The position numbers and the translations under genes were made by a program. A stretch of 27,500 bases of DNA from Prorocentrum cordatum (lineage: Eukaryota; Sar; Dinophyceae; Prorocentrales; Prorocentraceae), in the NCBI GenBank assembly GCA_963575745.1, contig CAUYUJ010015500.1, positions 35,001-62,500 on the forward strand, written 5' to 3'. Positions 1 to 8,850 of this stretch are shown piece after piece. Positions within the stretch are counted from its first letter, which is position 1; every line of letters starts with the position of its first letter. The notes beneath the pieces were generated by a model that was not told the origin of the DNA, ran no database searches, and saw only the letters and a program-made list of their open reading frames with translations.

Positions 1-171
1 GGGGGACGATTTTTCAACTATTTCTGACCATGTTTGATTTTTTTCTTTTTCCCTACCTGGGCTCTGCCTAGAAGGGTTCTTACTCTCTAGCTTAAAGGGG
101 CCGGGCAGTGCTACATGCCCCGGGCGGTTCCCCCAGTCCCCGCTCCGCGGTTCCCCCAGTCCCCTGGGAGC

Positions 172-1196
172 TTTAGCCTTAGCTTTAGCTTTAGCTTAGC
201 TTTAGCTTTAGCTTTAGCTTTAGCTTAGCTTTAGCTTAGCTTTAGCTTAGCTTTAGCTTAGCTTTAGCTTAGCTTTAGCTTAGCTTCAGCTTAGTGTTAG
301 CTTAGCTTTAGCGTAGTTTCAGCTTAGCTTTAACTTAGCTTCATCTTAGTGTTAACTTAGCTTTAGCTTAGTGTTAGCTTATATTTAGCTGAGCTTTAGC
401 TTAACGTTAGCTTAGCTTTAGCTTAGCTTTAGCTTAGCTTTAGCTTAGCTTTATCTTAGCTTTAGCCTAGCTTTAGCTTAGCTTTAGCTTAGCTTATTTT
501 TAGCTTAGCTTTAGCTTAGCTTCAGCTTAGCCTTAGCTTAGCCTTAGCTTAGCTTTAGCTTAGCTTCAGCTTAGCTTTAGCTTAGCTTTAGCTTAGCTGT
601 AGCTTAGCTTCAGCTTAGCTTCAGCTTAGCTTTAGCTTAGCTTTAGCTTAGCTTCAGCTTAGCTTTAGCTTAGCTTCAGCTTAGCTTTATTTTAGCTTCA
701 GATTAGCTTTAGCTTAGCTTTCGCTTAGCTTCAGCTTAGCTTTAGCTTAGCTATAGCTTGGCTTTAGCTTAGCTTTAGCTTAGCTTCAGCTTAGTGTTAG
801 CTTAGCTTCAGCTTAGCTTTAGCTTAGCTTTAGCTTAGCTGCAGCTTAGTGTCAGCTTAGCTTTAGCTTAGTGTTAGCTTAGCTTTAGTTTAGCTTTAGC
901 CTAGCTTTAGCTTAGCTTCAGCTTAGCCTTAGCTTAGCCTTAGCTTAGCTTTAGCTTAGCTTCAGCTTAGCTTTAGCTTAGCTTTAGCTTGGCTTTAGCT
1001 TAGCTTTAGCTGAACGTTAGCTTAGCTTTAGCTTAACGTTATCTTAGCTTTAGCTTAGCTTTAGCTTACCTATAGCTTAGCTTTAGCTTAGCTTTACCTT
1101 AGCTTTAGCTTAGCTTTAGCTTAGCTTTAGCTTAGCTTCAGCTTAGCTTCAGCTTAGCTTTAGCTTAGCTTTAGCTTAGCTTCAGCCTAGCTTTAC
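172..1196. repeat. 11-bp TTTAGCTTAGC satellite array
   Basis: About 1 kb of near-perfect tandem TTTAGCTTAGC units, starting as 6-bp TTTAGC units at 172-230 and then settling into the 11-bp form. Point variants (TTCAGC, TTAGTG, TTAACG) are scattered and often recur at intervals, for example CTTCAGCTTAGTG, which suggests higher-order duplication. The array lies directly 5' of the first recognisable exon. It holds no coding sequence. Bases 1-171 show only T-rich and GC-rich unique sequence. Confidence 0.95.
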
Positions 1197-1310
1197 TGTT
1201 ACTGCTAATGCTGCTTTCCTAGGGGCTCCAACTCCTAGGTAGGGTCGCACTCGGATAATTTTTGTTTTTAAAAAACGATTTTTCGTTTTCCTTCCAAGAT
1301 CCGCCTGCAG

Positions 1311-1548
1311 GAGGACATGCCCGACCGAACGCCCGGGAGCGGGGGCCCGGCGCCGAGCCCCGAGATCCGCGCGGGCCTCCGGCAGTTCCCGCTCCTGCCG
1401 CCGGCCGCCCCCCCAGAAGGTGAAGGACGACGCGACGCTGCGCGTGCTGATGGGGGGCAGCGGCGGCGCCGCTGCAGGCCCGGCGCCGCCGCCGAGCCAG
1501 CTCGCCGGCGACGACGCCACGCTGAGCGGGCTGCTGGCACAACCAGCT
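1311..1548 (+). CDS. Putative exon with two DDA motifs (repeat protein)
   Basis: A pyrimidine-rich stretch ending CGCCTGCAG precedes a GC-rich open segment. The frame starting at 1420 reads KDDATLRVLMGGSGG followed at 1507 by GDDATLSGLLA, which matches the DDA-x3-A/L-x-L-x-G motifs seen downstream. The intervening linker is Ala/Gly/Pro rich and is probably disordered. Upstream of 1420 the same frame stays open to the acceptor-like AG at 1310 and is Arg/Ser/Pro rich. Another frame begins with ATG at 1317, but the recurrence of the DDA motif favours the frame used here. The 3' end is approximate; I see no clean donor. Function unknown. Confidence 0.5.
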
Positions 1549-1977
1549 CGTTGCGTGATATATCCGGCCCCGAGGCAAGCCTCCGGGCCGGCTTGGGCGA
1601 TGGCCGCGGCGATCCGGGTGGCCGCACATCGGGGCAAGCTTTTTGCCGAGGAGCGGCGTGAATCCCTTCTGGCCCCCCCCCGCCCCCCCCCCGTGTGCAA
1701 TGCCGGCATGGCTCATAACCGACCGTCTTCCCACAGAGAGCTGTCAATTTGTGCCCAGCATGGGCAGTCTTTCCTCAGAGCGTGAATTACCTCCCCCGCT
1801 TTCGCTTCCAGGCAAAACCAAGTCATACCATACGCCTCCTCGTCAAGCCGCCTGACCAGTACATGCCGTGGTTTGGCATCGCTTGGTATCTCTTGGAAGC
1901 GAGGGTGGTCAAAAGCGAGGTAGGTTTGTTTTCCCCCTATTTCCTGGGGGGTCAGGGGTCGATCATCACGCAACCAC
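1549..1977 (+). other. Intronic stretch
   Basis: No coding motif continues here. It holds C8 and C9 tracts at 1672-1692, a T-rich stretch and no repeat shared clearly with other parts of the window. Taken as the intron between two DDA-motif exons. Confidence 0.4.
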
Positions 1978-2150
1978 CGGCGGCGCTGTCGCCGGCGGCG
2001 CGCGGAGCCGCGGGAGGCGCCGCGGCCGGGCCGCCAGTCCGCGAGCGCCAGGACGACGTGGCGCTCTCGCTGCTGCTGGGCGGCGGCGCCGAGGTGCGGC
2101 CCAGGGCGACGCCCGCGGGCGACGGCGGCGGAAGGGGGGCGCGCTCCAGG
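1978..2150 (+). CDS. Putative exon with one DDA motif
   Basis: The plus-strand frame that includes base 2049 reads an Ala/Gly-rich linker and then RQDDVALSLLLGGGAEV, a third copy of the DDA repeat of this gene. Base composition jumps to very high GC compared with the flanks, as in the other exons. An acceptor is likely in the stretch CCACCGGCGG just upstream, but the exact edge is not clear. The 3' edge lies before the element at 2183. Product: part of the repeat protein, function unknown. Confidence 0.5.
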
Positions 2151-2182
2151 ACTGGTCGCCGCGGAGGGAAGGGTCAGGCCGG

Positions 2183-2315
2183 AGGCCTGGAGAATGACAC
2201 CAACGCCAACATCGGTGACGTGCCTCCACCGAGGGAAGGCGATCCCAATCTTGGTGATGGTGGTGATGTTCGGGCTTCCTTGGTTTGCGACAGAACACCA
2301 CCAGCACCGACACCC
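2183..2315 (+). mobile_element. Intronic repeat family C, copy 1 (introner-like)
   Basis: Shares most bases with 10240-10370 on the same strand and with 14220-14342 on the opposite strand. Diagnostic blocks are GACACCAACGCCAACATCGG, CCACCGAGGGAAG, and GGTGATGGTGGT. It can fold on itself because CACCAACGCCAACATC and GATGGTGGTGATGTT are partly complementary. All three copies lie between exons, so it is read as a dispersed short element carried in introns. Confidence 0.7.
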
Positions 2316-2846
2316 AGGATCGTCTTCGCCCGGTGGGGGCAAACCCCATGTGTTGTTGGTCTGTCGGCTCCCAGAGGTGTTCCAGCCTCGGGGTGCGTTC
2401 TAGCAGCGGCGCCACGCTGAGGATGTTCTAGGGTTGCCCGGATCGTCCCAGACGGCCGCCGGAGAGCCGAGGTAGGATCCCGAAACCAAATGGAAACGCT
2501 AGGGGGGGATATGCTCAGGGGAGATGCGTTGACCCTCAATCGCCCACTGATCGCCGATCCGGGCCATGCCCGGGGACGTTCGGATTCGCTTGCCCCCGAT
2601 CGCCGATCTGTTGGCGATGGATCGCCCATTCCAGGTCGATGACCCCCCCCGAGCCGATCCCGAAATTTCCCCCTCGGGTGTTAGGTTTTTCCTGGTTCTA
2701 GGGCTCTGCAGGGCTTGTCAAGAGACGGCTCGGGATGAGGAGCTGGTCCTGGGCGGAGGCCTCGGGTCGGTTGCCCGGTTCCCTCAGGCCCCCGTCATTC
2801 CGTGCCAAACCGGACGACGCCAGCCGTGCCTGCACGAGCTGCGCAG
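2316..2846 (+). other. Intronic stretch, possible small exon at its end
   Basis: Mostly without recognisable content. It includes repeated GATCGCC/GATCGCCGATC blocks at 2539-2630 and C8 at 2643. The last 40 bases, in one frame, read PDDASRACTSCA, which resembles a DDA motif and ends at GCGCAG just before the inverted-repeat intron at 2847, so a short exon ending at 2846 is possible. Confidence 0.3.
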
Positions 2847-3014
2847 GTGACCATCAAGGGGCCCTGGGACACACACACAAACAGAGACACAGACAAGTTC
2901 CAGGATCTCCCACATTTCCCCATCTCTGTGGGATTCTCGTCTTCCCCCCCCTCCCCCCACACTTCCCACGTTTGCCCATGTTGTTCTGGGGATCGACGAT
3001 GACTTGTGTCTGAG
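2847..3014 (-). mobile_element. Intronic repeat family B, copy 1 (reverse orientation)
   Basis: The reverse complement of this 168-bp segment aligns with the 169-bp intron 10763-10931; for example CAAGTCATCGTCGATCCCC against CAATTAATCGTCGATTCCA, followed in both by a GTGGG..GGGGAAGAC block. Its ends are complementary (GGACACACACACAAACAG near the left, CTTGTGTCTGAG at the right). It starts with GT after GCGCAG and ends TGAG, so it can serve as an intron, with an ACCA repeat at both boundaries. Same element, opposite orientation, almost identical length. Confidence 0.75.
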
Positions 3015-3177
3015 ACCAGATCCGCGCCCTCGCGACATGGCCTCCGGGGCCCGCGGGTGCGCTCTCGCACGGAGGCGTGCCGCGCGGCGGCCCAGGGGCC
3101 GGGCCCGCGAGGCCGTGGGCACGAGCCCGTGCCTCGCACGCAGCTCTCGGCGCAGGCTGCCGCGCGTGCCGGTCAAA
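3015..3177 (+). CDS. Possible exon, unrecognised
   Basis: A GC-rich segment confined between two introner-like elements (family B ending at 3014 and family A starting at 3178). All three frames are open across it, so the frame cannot be chosen with confidence; one begins DQIRALATWPPG and would follow from the possible exon upstream. The position and composition suggest coding sequence, but no motif supports it. Low confidence. Confidence 0.25.
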
Positions 3178-3349
3178 ACGACTCGAAGGTCGGGACAACA
3201 TCGGAGCGGGATAACTCGAAATCTCTGAGAGTCGGCGGGTTTGGAGGATGTATTGGGCGCCGCGGCCGCTCCAGAGCGTTCCGGAACGCTCTGAGAGCGC
3301 TCCGGAACGCTCTGGAGCGATTTGTCCCGATCCTAGCTCTGTTTTACCG
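3178..3349 (+). mobile_element. Family A inverted-repeat element, copy 1
   Basis: About 170 bp, roughly 90 percent identical by eye to 9250-9421. The ends form a short inverted repeat (GGTCGGGACAACATC on the left, GATTTGTCCCGATCC on the right). The centre contains a perfect 20-bp palindrome, AGAGCGTTCCGGAACGCTCT at 3273-3292, followed by a second near-palindrome of the same sequence. No coding capacity. Structure fits a small non-autonomous element or introner. Confidence 0.8.
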
Positions 3350-3603
3350 GTGCGCGCGGGAGCGTGCGCCGAGCAGGCTTGGCACATGGCTCGACCAGGC
3401 GCAAGAGCGACCTTTCGCTGGAGTGACCCTTTGGTGCGGGCACAGACGGGGCCCTCGGACGGCTGGAAGCGGAGCGGCAGCGGCGGCTTGCGCGCGCCCA
3501 GGTTTGGTCTCCCCGCGGCCCCCCCGAAAAGCCGCGCCCCAAAAGGTCTCTCTTACCCAGGGTCACTCTTGCGTGTAGCCGAATGGCTGGCGTCGTCGTC
3601 TAG

Positions 3604-3957
3604 GAGCCCGCAGCAGCAGCACCAGGACGCCGCGGGCCCCGCCTCTCTGCCCGCGGCGGCGCAGGAGCGCTCGAAGAGCCCGCAGGAGCGTCGCGACGAC
3701 GCCGTCTTTGCCGCCGTGCTGGGCGGCGCCGCGCCCGCCGCCGCCTCCCGCTCCAAGAGCCCGCAGGAGCAGCGCGACGACGCCGTCTTCGCCGCCGTGC
3801 TGGGCGGCGCCGCGCCCGCCGCCGCCTCCGCGGCGGCGCGGGAGCGCTCCAAGAGCCCCGCGCAGCTGCACGACGACGTCGTCCTCGCCGCGAGGCTGGA
3901 CGGCGGCCTCGGCGGCAGGGGCGCCGCGGCGCCCGCCCCGCGGGCCGGGTCCGCGCG
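3604..3957 (+). CDS. Exon with three RSKSPQ-DDA repeats
   Basis: The frame reads, after the acceptor GTCTAG, SPQQQHQDAAG and then three tandem units of about 26 residues: RSKSPQERRDDAVFAAVLGG, RSKSPQEQRDDAVFAAVLGG and RSKSPAQLHDDVVLAARLDG, each separated by Ala/Pro-rich linkers. The units are almost identical at DNA level at 3660-3835, which points to recent internal duplication. The 3' boundary is placed at 3957 because a GT donor there, joined to 8141, gives SARSKSPQQQQ and keeps the unit phase. The acidic, helix-like DDAxxAAxL core alternates with basic Ser-Pro patches that could be kinase sites. No known domain; function unknown. Confidence 0.7.
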
Positions 3958-3992
3958 GTCGCGGTCGTGGGCGGTACAGACATGGGGCCTTC

Positions 3993-4186
3993 CTCCTCCT
4001 CTCCTCCTCCTCCTCCCTCTCCTCCTCCTCCTCCTCCCTCCTCATCCTCCTCCTCATCCTCCTCCTCCTTCCCTCCTCCTCCTTACCTCCTCCTCCTTAA
4101 CCTCCCTCCTCCCTCCTCCTCCTCCTTCACTTCCCTCCTCCCTACTCCCTCCTCCCTCCCTCCTCCCTCCCTCCTCCTCCAAGGGA
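3993..4186. repeat. TCC/CCT microsatellite tract
   Basis: Impure (TCC)n polypyrimidine tract of about 190 bp, with TCA and TTA interruptions, followed by a G11 run at 4201. Noncoding, inside the large intron. Confidence 0.9.
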
Positions 4187-4501
4187 TGGGGCCCCCGAGG
4201 GGGGGGGGGGGTCTGAGGGATGTGGCCCTGAGGGCTCTCGAGCTGAGCCTTCACTGCTTGGGGCCACTCGTCCTCTGGGCCCCGGCCCTCGGGGCCCCAG
4301 CTTTGGATTCAGTCGGGCCTCTCCCCCTACAGGGGGATTGTCGACGAAAACTAAAAAATTCACCAAAAATACACCCCAGAGGTTTTTTTACCTAACAGCG
4401 AAGACTGATAGGTTTCTAATGGGCTAAATAGAGAGCAGCAGATGACTCCACAGGGGGGTCTGGGCGGGTGCCGGACAGGGTGCCGCAGAAGTCGTTTTAA
4501 G

Positions 4502-4868
4502 CCAACAGTCACACACTTCGTGCTCTTCGACCTCCCAGAACTCCATTCCCGGGCTACATTCTGAATGCCCGGAGCCAACTGTAGGCCACTTCGTGCTCTT
4601 CGACTTCCCAGAACTCCATTCCCGGGCCACATTTTGAATGCCCGGAGCCAACTGTAGGCCACTTCGTGGTCTTCGAGTCCCCAGAACTCCATTCCCGGGC
4701 CACATTTTGAATGCCCGGAGCCAACTGTAGGCCACTTCGTGCTCTTCGAGTTCTCAGAATTCAATTCCCGGGCCACATTTTGAATGCCCGGAGCCAACTG
4801 TAGGCCACTTCGTGCTCTTCGAGTTCCCAGAACTCCATTCCCGGGCCACATTTTGAATGCCCGTAGCC
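4502..4868. repeat. 73-bp tandem repeat, block 1
   Basis: Five copies at an exact 73-bp spacing; the block ACTCCATTCCCGGGCC recurs at 4540, 4613, 4686, 4759 (variant) and 4832. Each unit also holds TGCCCGGAGCCAACTGTAGG and CACTTCGTGCTCTTCGA. Degenerate copies form the matching blocks in unit 2 (6262-6780) and well-kept copies those in unit 3 (7246-7585). Because 73 is not a multiple of three, the open frames across it are chance. Confidence 0.9.
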
Positions 4869-4872
4869 AACT

Positions 4873-5937
4873 GAGGCTGATGCAGGCTGCTGCTGAGGCA
4901 GGCTGAGGCTGAGGCTGAGGCAGGCTGAGGCTGAGGCAGGCTGAGGCTGAGGCTGAGGTTGAGGCTGAGGCTGAGGCTGAGACAGGCTGAGGCAGACGCT
5001 GAGGCAGGCTGATGCTGAGGCAGGCTGAGGCTGAGGCTGAGGCTGATGCAGGCTGAGGCCGAGGCTGAGGAAAAGGTTGAGGCTGAGGCTAAGGTTGAGG
5101 CTGAGACTGAAGCAGGCTGAGGCCGAGGCTGAGGCAGGCTGAGGCTGAGGCTTAGGCAAGCTGATACTGAGGCAGACTGAGGCTGAGGCTGAGGCAGGCT
5201 GAGGCTGAGGCAGGCTGAGGCTGAGGCAGGCTGAGGCAGGCTGAGGCAGGCTGAGGCTGAGGCTGAGGCTGAGGCTGAGGCTGAGGATGAGGCAGGCTGA
5301 GGCAGACGCTGAGGCAGGCTGAGGCTGAGGCTGAGGCAGGCTGTGGCTGAGGCTGAGGCTGATGGCTGAGGCTGAGGCTGAGGCAGGCTGAGGCTGAGGC
5401 TGAGGCTGAGGCTGTGGCAGGCTGAGGCTGAGGCTGAGGCAGGCTGAGGCTGAGGCAGGCTGAGGCTGAGGCAGGCTGAGGCTGAGGCTGAGGCTGATGC
5501 AGGCTGAGGCTGAGGCAGGCTGAGGCTGAGGCTGAGGCTGAGGCTGAGGCTGAGGCTGAGGCAGGGCTGAGGCTGAAGGCAGACTGAGGCTGAGGCTGAA
5601 GCAGGCTGAGGCTGAGGCCGAGGCAGGCTGATGCTGAGGCTGAGGCAGGCTGATGCTGAGGAAAAGGTTGAGGCTGAGGCTGAGGCAGGCTGAGGCAGAC
5701 GCTGAGGCAGGCTGAGGCTGAGGCTGAGGCAGGCTGATGCGGAGGCAGGCTGAGGCTGAGGCTGAGGCTGAGGCTGAGGCTGATGCAGGCTGAGGCTGAG
5801 GCAGGCTGAGGCTGAGGCCGAGGCTGAAGGCAGGCTGTGGCTGAGGCTGAGGCTGAAGCAGGCTGAGGCTGTGGCTGAGGCAGGCTGAGGCTGAGGCTGA
5901 GGCAGGCTGATACTGAGGCAGGCTGAGGCTGAGGCTG
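4873..5937. repeat. GAGGCT/GAGGCAGGCT hexamer-decamer array
   Basis: More than 1 kb of GAGGCT repeats broken regularly by GAGGCAGGCT and occasional GATGCAGGCT units. The minus strand translates to endless Ala/Ser/Pro/Gln/Leu repeats, which is expected from the 6-bp unit and is not taken as a gene. Shorter relatives occur at 6787-6940 and 7605-7895. Confidence 0.95.
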
Positions 5938-6134
5938 TGACTGTGACTGCCGTTGCCACTGCGACTGTCATCGCGACTGCGACTGCGACTGCGAGAACAG
6001 GAGAATTCTACAACTGGATTCTCATCTGGATCTTAAGGGGAATGCTTCCATATATGCTTCTACACATCGCTGTTAGGTTGCTTTGCCGGGATAATTTTTG
6101 TATAAAAAGATAGTCCTCAGGCATTTTTTTGATT

Positions 6135-7081
6135 ACCTAACAGCTTGTTCTGATAGGTTTCTAGTGGTGTCAAAAGAGAGCAGCAGATGACTCCACAGGG
6201 GGGTCTGGGCGGGTGCCGGACAGGGTGCCGCAGAAGTCGTTTTAAGCCAACAGTCACACACTTCGCGCTCTTCGACCTCCCAGAACTCCATTCCCGGGCC
6301 ACATTCTGAATGCCCGGAGCCAACTGTAGGCCACTTCGTGCTTCTTCGACTTCCCAGAGAACTCATTCCCGGGCCACTTTTTGAAATTGCCCGGAGCCTA
6401 CTGTAGGCATCGTCGTTGGTCTTCGGAGTCGCCGTAGTCGCCAGAACTCCATTCCGGGCCACATTTTGAATGCCCGGAGCCAAACTGATAAGGCCACTTC
6501 GTGCTCTTCGACCTCCCAGAACTCCTTCCCGGGCCGATTTTGGATGCCCGGAGCAAACTGTAGGCCATTTTCGTGGTCTTCGGAGCTTCCAGAACTCCAT
6601 TCAGGGCCAGCATTCTGAATGCCGGAGCAACTGTAGGCCACTTCGTGGTCTTCGAAAGTTCCCAGAGAACTCCATTCCTGGGCATTATTTTGAATGCTCG
6701 GAGCAACTGTAGGCCATTTAACTGTAGGCCATTCGTGTTCTTCGAGTTGAGTTTCCAGAACTCATTTCCCGGGCCACCATTATGAATGCTGAGGCTGAGG
6801 CAGGCTGAGGCTGAGGCAGGCTGAGGCTGAGGCCGAGGCTGAAGGCAGACTGAGGCTGAGGCTGAAGCAGGCTGAGGCTGAGGCTGAGGCAGGCTGAGGC
6901 TGAGGCAGGCTGAGGCTGAGGCAGGCTGAGGCTGAGGCTGTGTCTGTGACTGCCGTTGCCATTGCGACTGTCATCGCGAATGCGACTACGACTGCGAGAA
7001 CAGCACAATTCTACAACTGGATTCTCATCTGAATCTTAAGGGGAATGCTTCCAGATATGCTCCTACACATCGCTGTTAGGT
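6135..7081 (+). mobile_element. Nested unit 2 (same structure, decayed)
   Basis: Starts ACCTAACAGC (6135) and ends TCGCTGTTAGGT (7070-7081). It has the same leader as unit 1, then 73-bp repeats with many small insertions and deletions, a short GAGGCT block (6787-6940), a GACTGC tract and the common tail. The decay in its 73-bp block suggests it is older than units 1 and 3. Confidence 0.65.
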
Positions 7082-7103
7082 TGCTTTGCCGGGATAATTT
7101 TTT

Positions 7104-8035
7104 ACCAAACAGCTCTTGCTGATAGGTTTCTAGTGGTCTCAAAAGAGAGCATCATGACTCCTCAGGGGGGTCTGGGCGGGACCCGGACAGGCTGCCGCCG
7201 AAGCCGAAATCGCTTAGGACATCCTCGCAAAATCGCTCTTGGTGCTCCCGGAACTCCATTCCCGGGCCACATTTTGGATGCCCGGAGCCAACTGTAGGCC
7301 ACTTCGTGCTCTTCGACTTCCCAGAACTCCTTTCCCGGGCCACATTTTGGATGCCCGGAGCCAACTGTAGGCCACTTCGTGCTCTTCGATTTCCCAGAAC
7401 TCCATTCCCGGGCCACATTTTGGATGCCCGGAGCCAACTGTAGGCCACTTCGTGCTCTTCGATTTCCCAGAACTCCATTCCCGGGCCACATTTTGGATGC
7501 CCGGAGCCAACTGTAGGCCACATCGTGCTCTTCGAGTTCCCAGAACTCCATTCCCGGGCCACATTTTGAATGCCCGGAGCCAGGTGAGATGCTGCGGCTC
7601 GAGGGGCTTGAGGCTGAGAAGGCTGAGCTGAGGCGAGGCTGAAGCAGACTGAGCTGAGGCTGAAGCAGCTGAGGCTGAGGCTGAGGCGGGCTGAGGCTGA
7701 GGTGAGGCAGGCTGATGCTGAGGCGAGGCTCGAGGCTGAGGCTGAGGCTGATGCAGGTGAGGCTGAGGCAGGCTGAGGCTTGAGGCGAGGCCAAGGCCGA
7801 CTGAGGTGAGCTGAAGCAGGCTGTGGCTGGAGCTGAGGCAGGTGAGGCTGAGGCAGGCTGAGGCTGAGGCTGAGGCAGGCTGAGGCTGAGGCTGTGACTG
7901 CGACTGCCGTTGCCGCTGCGACTGTCATCGCGAATGCGACTACGACTGTGAGAACAGCAGAATTCTACAACTGGATTTTCATCTGAATCTTAAGGGGAAT
8001 GCTTTCAGATATGCTTCTACACATCGCTGTTAGGT
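7104..8035 (+). mobile_element. Nested unit 3 (same structure)
   Basis: Starts ACCAAACAGC (7104), one base different from the other units, and ends TCGCTGTTAGGT (8024-8035). Contains the leader, five well-kept 73-bp repeats (7246-7585), an eroded GAGGCT block and the common tail. Separated from unit 2 by only 22 bp, so the three units stand almost head to tail. Confidence 0.65.
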
Positions 8036-8140
8036 TGCTTTGCCGGGATATTTGTTTGATTTATTGTATGGTATTTTTTATTCTTCGTCGAAAGCCCCCC
8101 TGTAGGGGGACAGGCCCGACTTAAGCTTTGGACCGCCGAG

Positions 8141-8235
8141 GTCGAAGAGCCCGCAGCAGCAGCAGTGGGCCGACGACGCCAGCCTAGCAGCGGCGTTAGA
8201 CGGCCGCACGGGCGGGGCGCCGGCCTCAGGCTGGG
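8141..8235 (+). CDS. Exon with RSKSPQ-DDA repeat 4
   Basis: The exon completes an Arg codon split by the intron and reads SKSPQQQQWADDASLAAALDG, then an RTGGAPASG linker. This is a seventh copy of the DDA motif and carries the same RSKSPQ prefix as the units at 3604-3957, although it lies 4.2 kb away. That match is the main evidence for the large intron. The 3' edge is approximate: an inverted-repeat element begins at 8270. Function of the repeat unknown. Confidence 0.65.
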
Positions 8236-8269
8236 GCCGGACGAAAGGGGGAGATGGGGAAAGGGGCTT

Positions 8270-8398
8270 GGCATCGCTCGGACGTGTGCATTTTTCCTTC
8301 GGCGAGGACCATCGAGGAGCATCCTTGACAATTTGGCGAAAAACCACGCACGAGACCAACAAAAAAACACACAGGAAATGGACGTCCGAGCGATGGCC
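8270..8398. mobile_element. Inverted-repeat intronic element
   Basis: The ends GGCATCGCTCGGACGT (8270-8285) and ACGTCCGAGCGATGGCC (8382-8398) are inverted copies. The interior is AC-rich. It lies inside the intron between the exons at 8141 and 8571 and fits the pattern of introner-like elements here. Seen once only. A G11 run follows at 8401. Confidence 0.55.
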
Positions 8399-8570
8399 AG
8401 GGGGGGGGGGTGGTACGAAATTTGCTGCATGCAGCTGGTTTCGGCCTCACCGAGGGGCCCATTCCTCGATGCATGGGCGCCTCCCGGCGCTGGGAGGCGC
8501 CGGGAAGATCACCTACGTGAGCTGATTCCCACCCCCCCCCCTTTGCTATCCCCCCCTTTCGCCCGACCCG

Positions 8571-8615
8571 AGAGGCGGCGACGAAGTGGCGCTGGCGCGG
8601 CAGCTCGAGCTTCAG
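8571..8615 (+). CDS. Short exon, last DDA-type motif
   Basis: Follows a polypyrimidine stretch and acceptor CCGAG. Reads GGDEVALARQLELQ, a divergent eighth DDA-type motif (GDEVALARQL). The 3' end is set at 8615: the intron then starts with GC (CAG|GCCTCT), and joining to 8777 gives LELQAAERVDEESEDVL without a break. The same six bases, CAGGCC, sit at both intron boundaries. Probably the junction from the repeat part to the coiled-coil part of the protein. Confidence 0.55.
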
Positions 8616-8776
8616 GCCTCTGCGAGCGCTATCGAAAACCCTGCCCCTGCGTGTCCACTCGTCGCTGGGGCACAGGACACCCCACTTGGCTGCAGGCGTC
8701 CTTGTCATTCTGAGCCCCGCCCAGTTTTTCAGGCACCTGACCCGCGGGGGCCGGGGCTCAGACGTGGCTGCCCCAG
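8616..8776 (+). other. 161-bp intron with GC donor and CAGGCC boundary repeat
   Basis: Bounded by CAGGCC at 8613-8618 and 8774-8779. Starts GC and ends AG. Contains a small hairpin (CTGAGCCCCGCC near 8710 against GGCCGGGGCTCAG near 8750). No coding continuity. Confidence 0.55.
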
Positions 8777-8850
8777 GCCGCCGAGCGCGTGGACGAGGAG
8801 TCCGAGGACGTGCTGCGGAGGATGAGGGCGGAGAAGGAGGAGCGCCTGAG
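8777..8850 (+). CDS. Exon of charged, coiled-coil-like segment
   Basis: Reads AAERVDEESEDVLRRMRAEK followed by EERLR, rich in Glu and Arg with hydrophobic residues spaced as in a coiled coil. The intron after it starts with GA (CTGAG|GATCAC). Joined to 9023 it continues as RRRYDQSLQQMLQ, extending the helix. The direct repeat GAGGA marks both edges of that intron. No enzymatic motif; likely a structural linker before the ankyrin part. Confidence 0.6.

Larger units (their letters stand above)
4390..6078 (+). mobile_element. Nested unit 1 (TIR ACCTAACAGCGA)
   Basis: Begins ACCTAACAGCGA (4390-4401) and ends with the exact inverse TCGCTGTTAGGT (6067-6078). Inside, in order: a leader containing GATAGGTTTCTA and CAGGGGGGTCTGGGCGGG, five 73-bp repeats, about 1.1 kb of GAGGCT repeats, a GACTGC tract and a tail ending in CTACACATCGCTGTTAGGT. 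Units 2 and 3 have the same order of parts. The stretch TGCTTTGCCGGGATA follows each unit. Confidence 0.7.
4311..8121. mobile_element. Composite element with 50-bp inverted arms
   Basis: The left arm 4311-4360 (begins AGTCGGGCCT, then CCCCCTACAGGGGG, TCGACGAA and an A-rich run) pairs with 8072-8121 in inverted orientation with about 42 of 50 positions matching. The arms enclose three internal units that each have their own short inverted ends. The right arm stops just short of the exon at 8141, so the arm probably supplies the intron terminus. No transposase inside, so non-autonomous if mobile. Confidence 0.65.
3958..8140 (+). other. 4.2-kb intron loaded with satellites
   Basis: Donor CG|GTCGCGG and acceptor GCCGAG|GTCG are bounded by the direct repeat GGTCG (3957-3961 and 8140-8144). 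Joining the flanks restores the RSKSPQ-DDA repeat in frame. Content in order: a CCT-rich tract, a left inverted arm (4311-4360), three nested repeat units, and the right inverted arm (8072-8121) that ends 19 bases before the acceptor. No coding sequence inside; the long open frames seen there come from repeats whose unit length is a multiple of three. Confidence 0.7.

Noticed and set aside
172-240. Telomere-like TTTAGC repeats
   Set aside because: The known dinoflagellate and plant-type telomere unit is TTTAGGG. These units lack the GGG and merge into an 11-bp satellite.
4754-5971. Long minus-strand open frame of about 400 residues (Ala/Ser/Pro/Gln/Leu repeats)
   Set aside because: Lies on the GAGGCT array; a 6-bp unit without stop codons is open by default. 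No start context and no domain.
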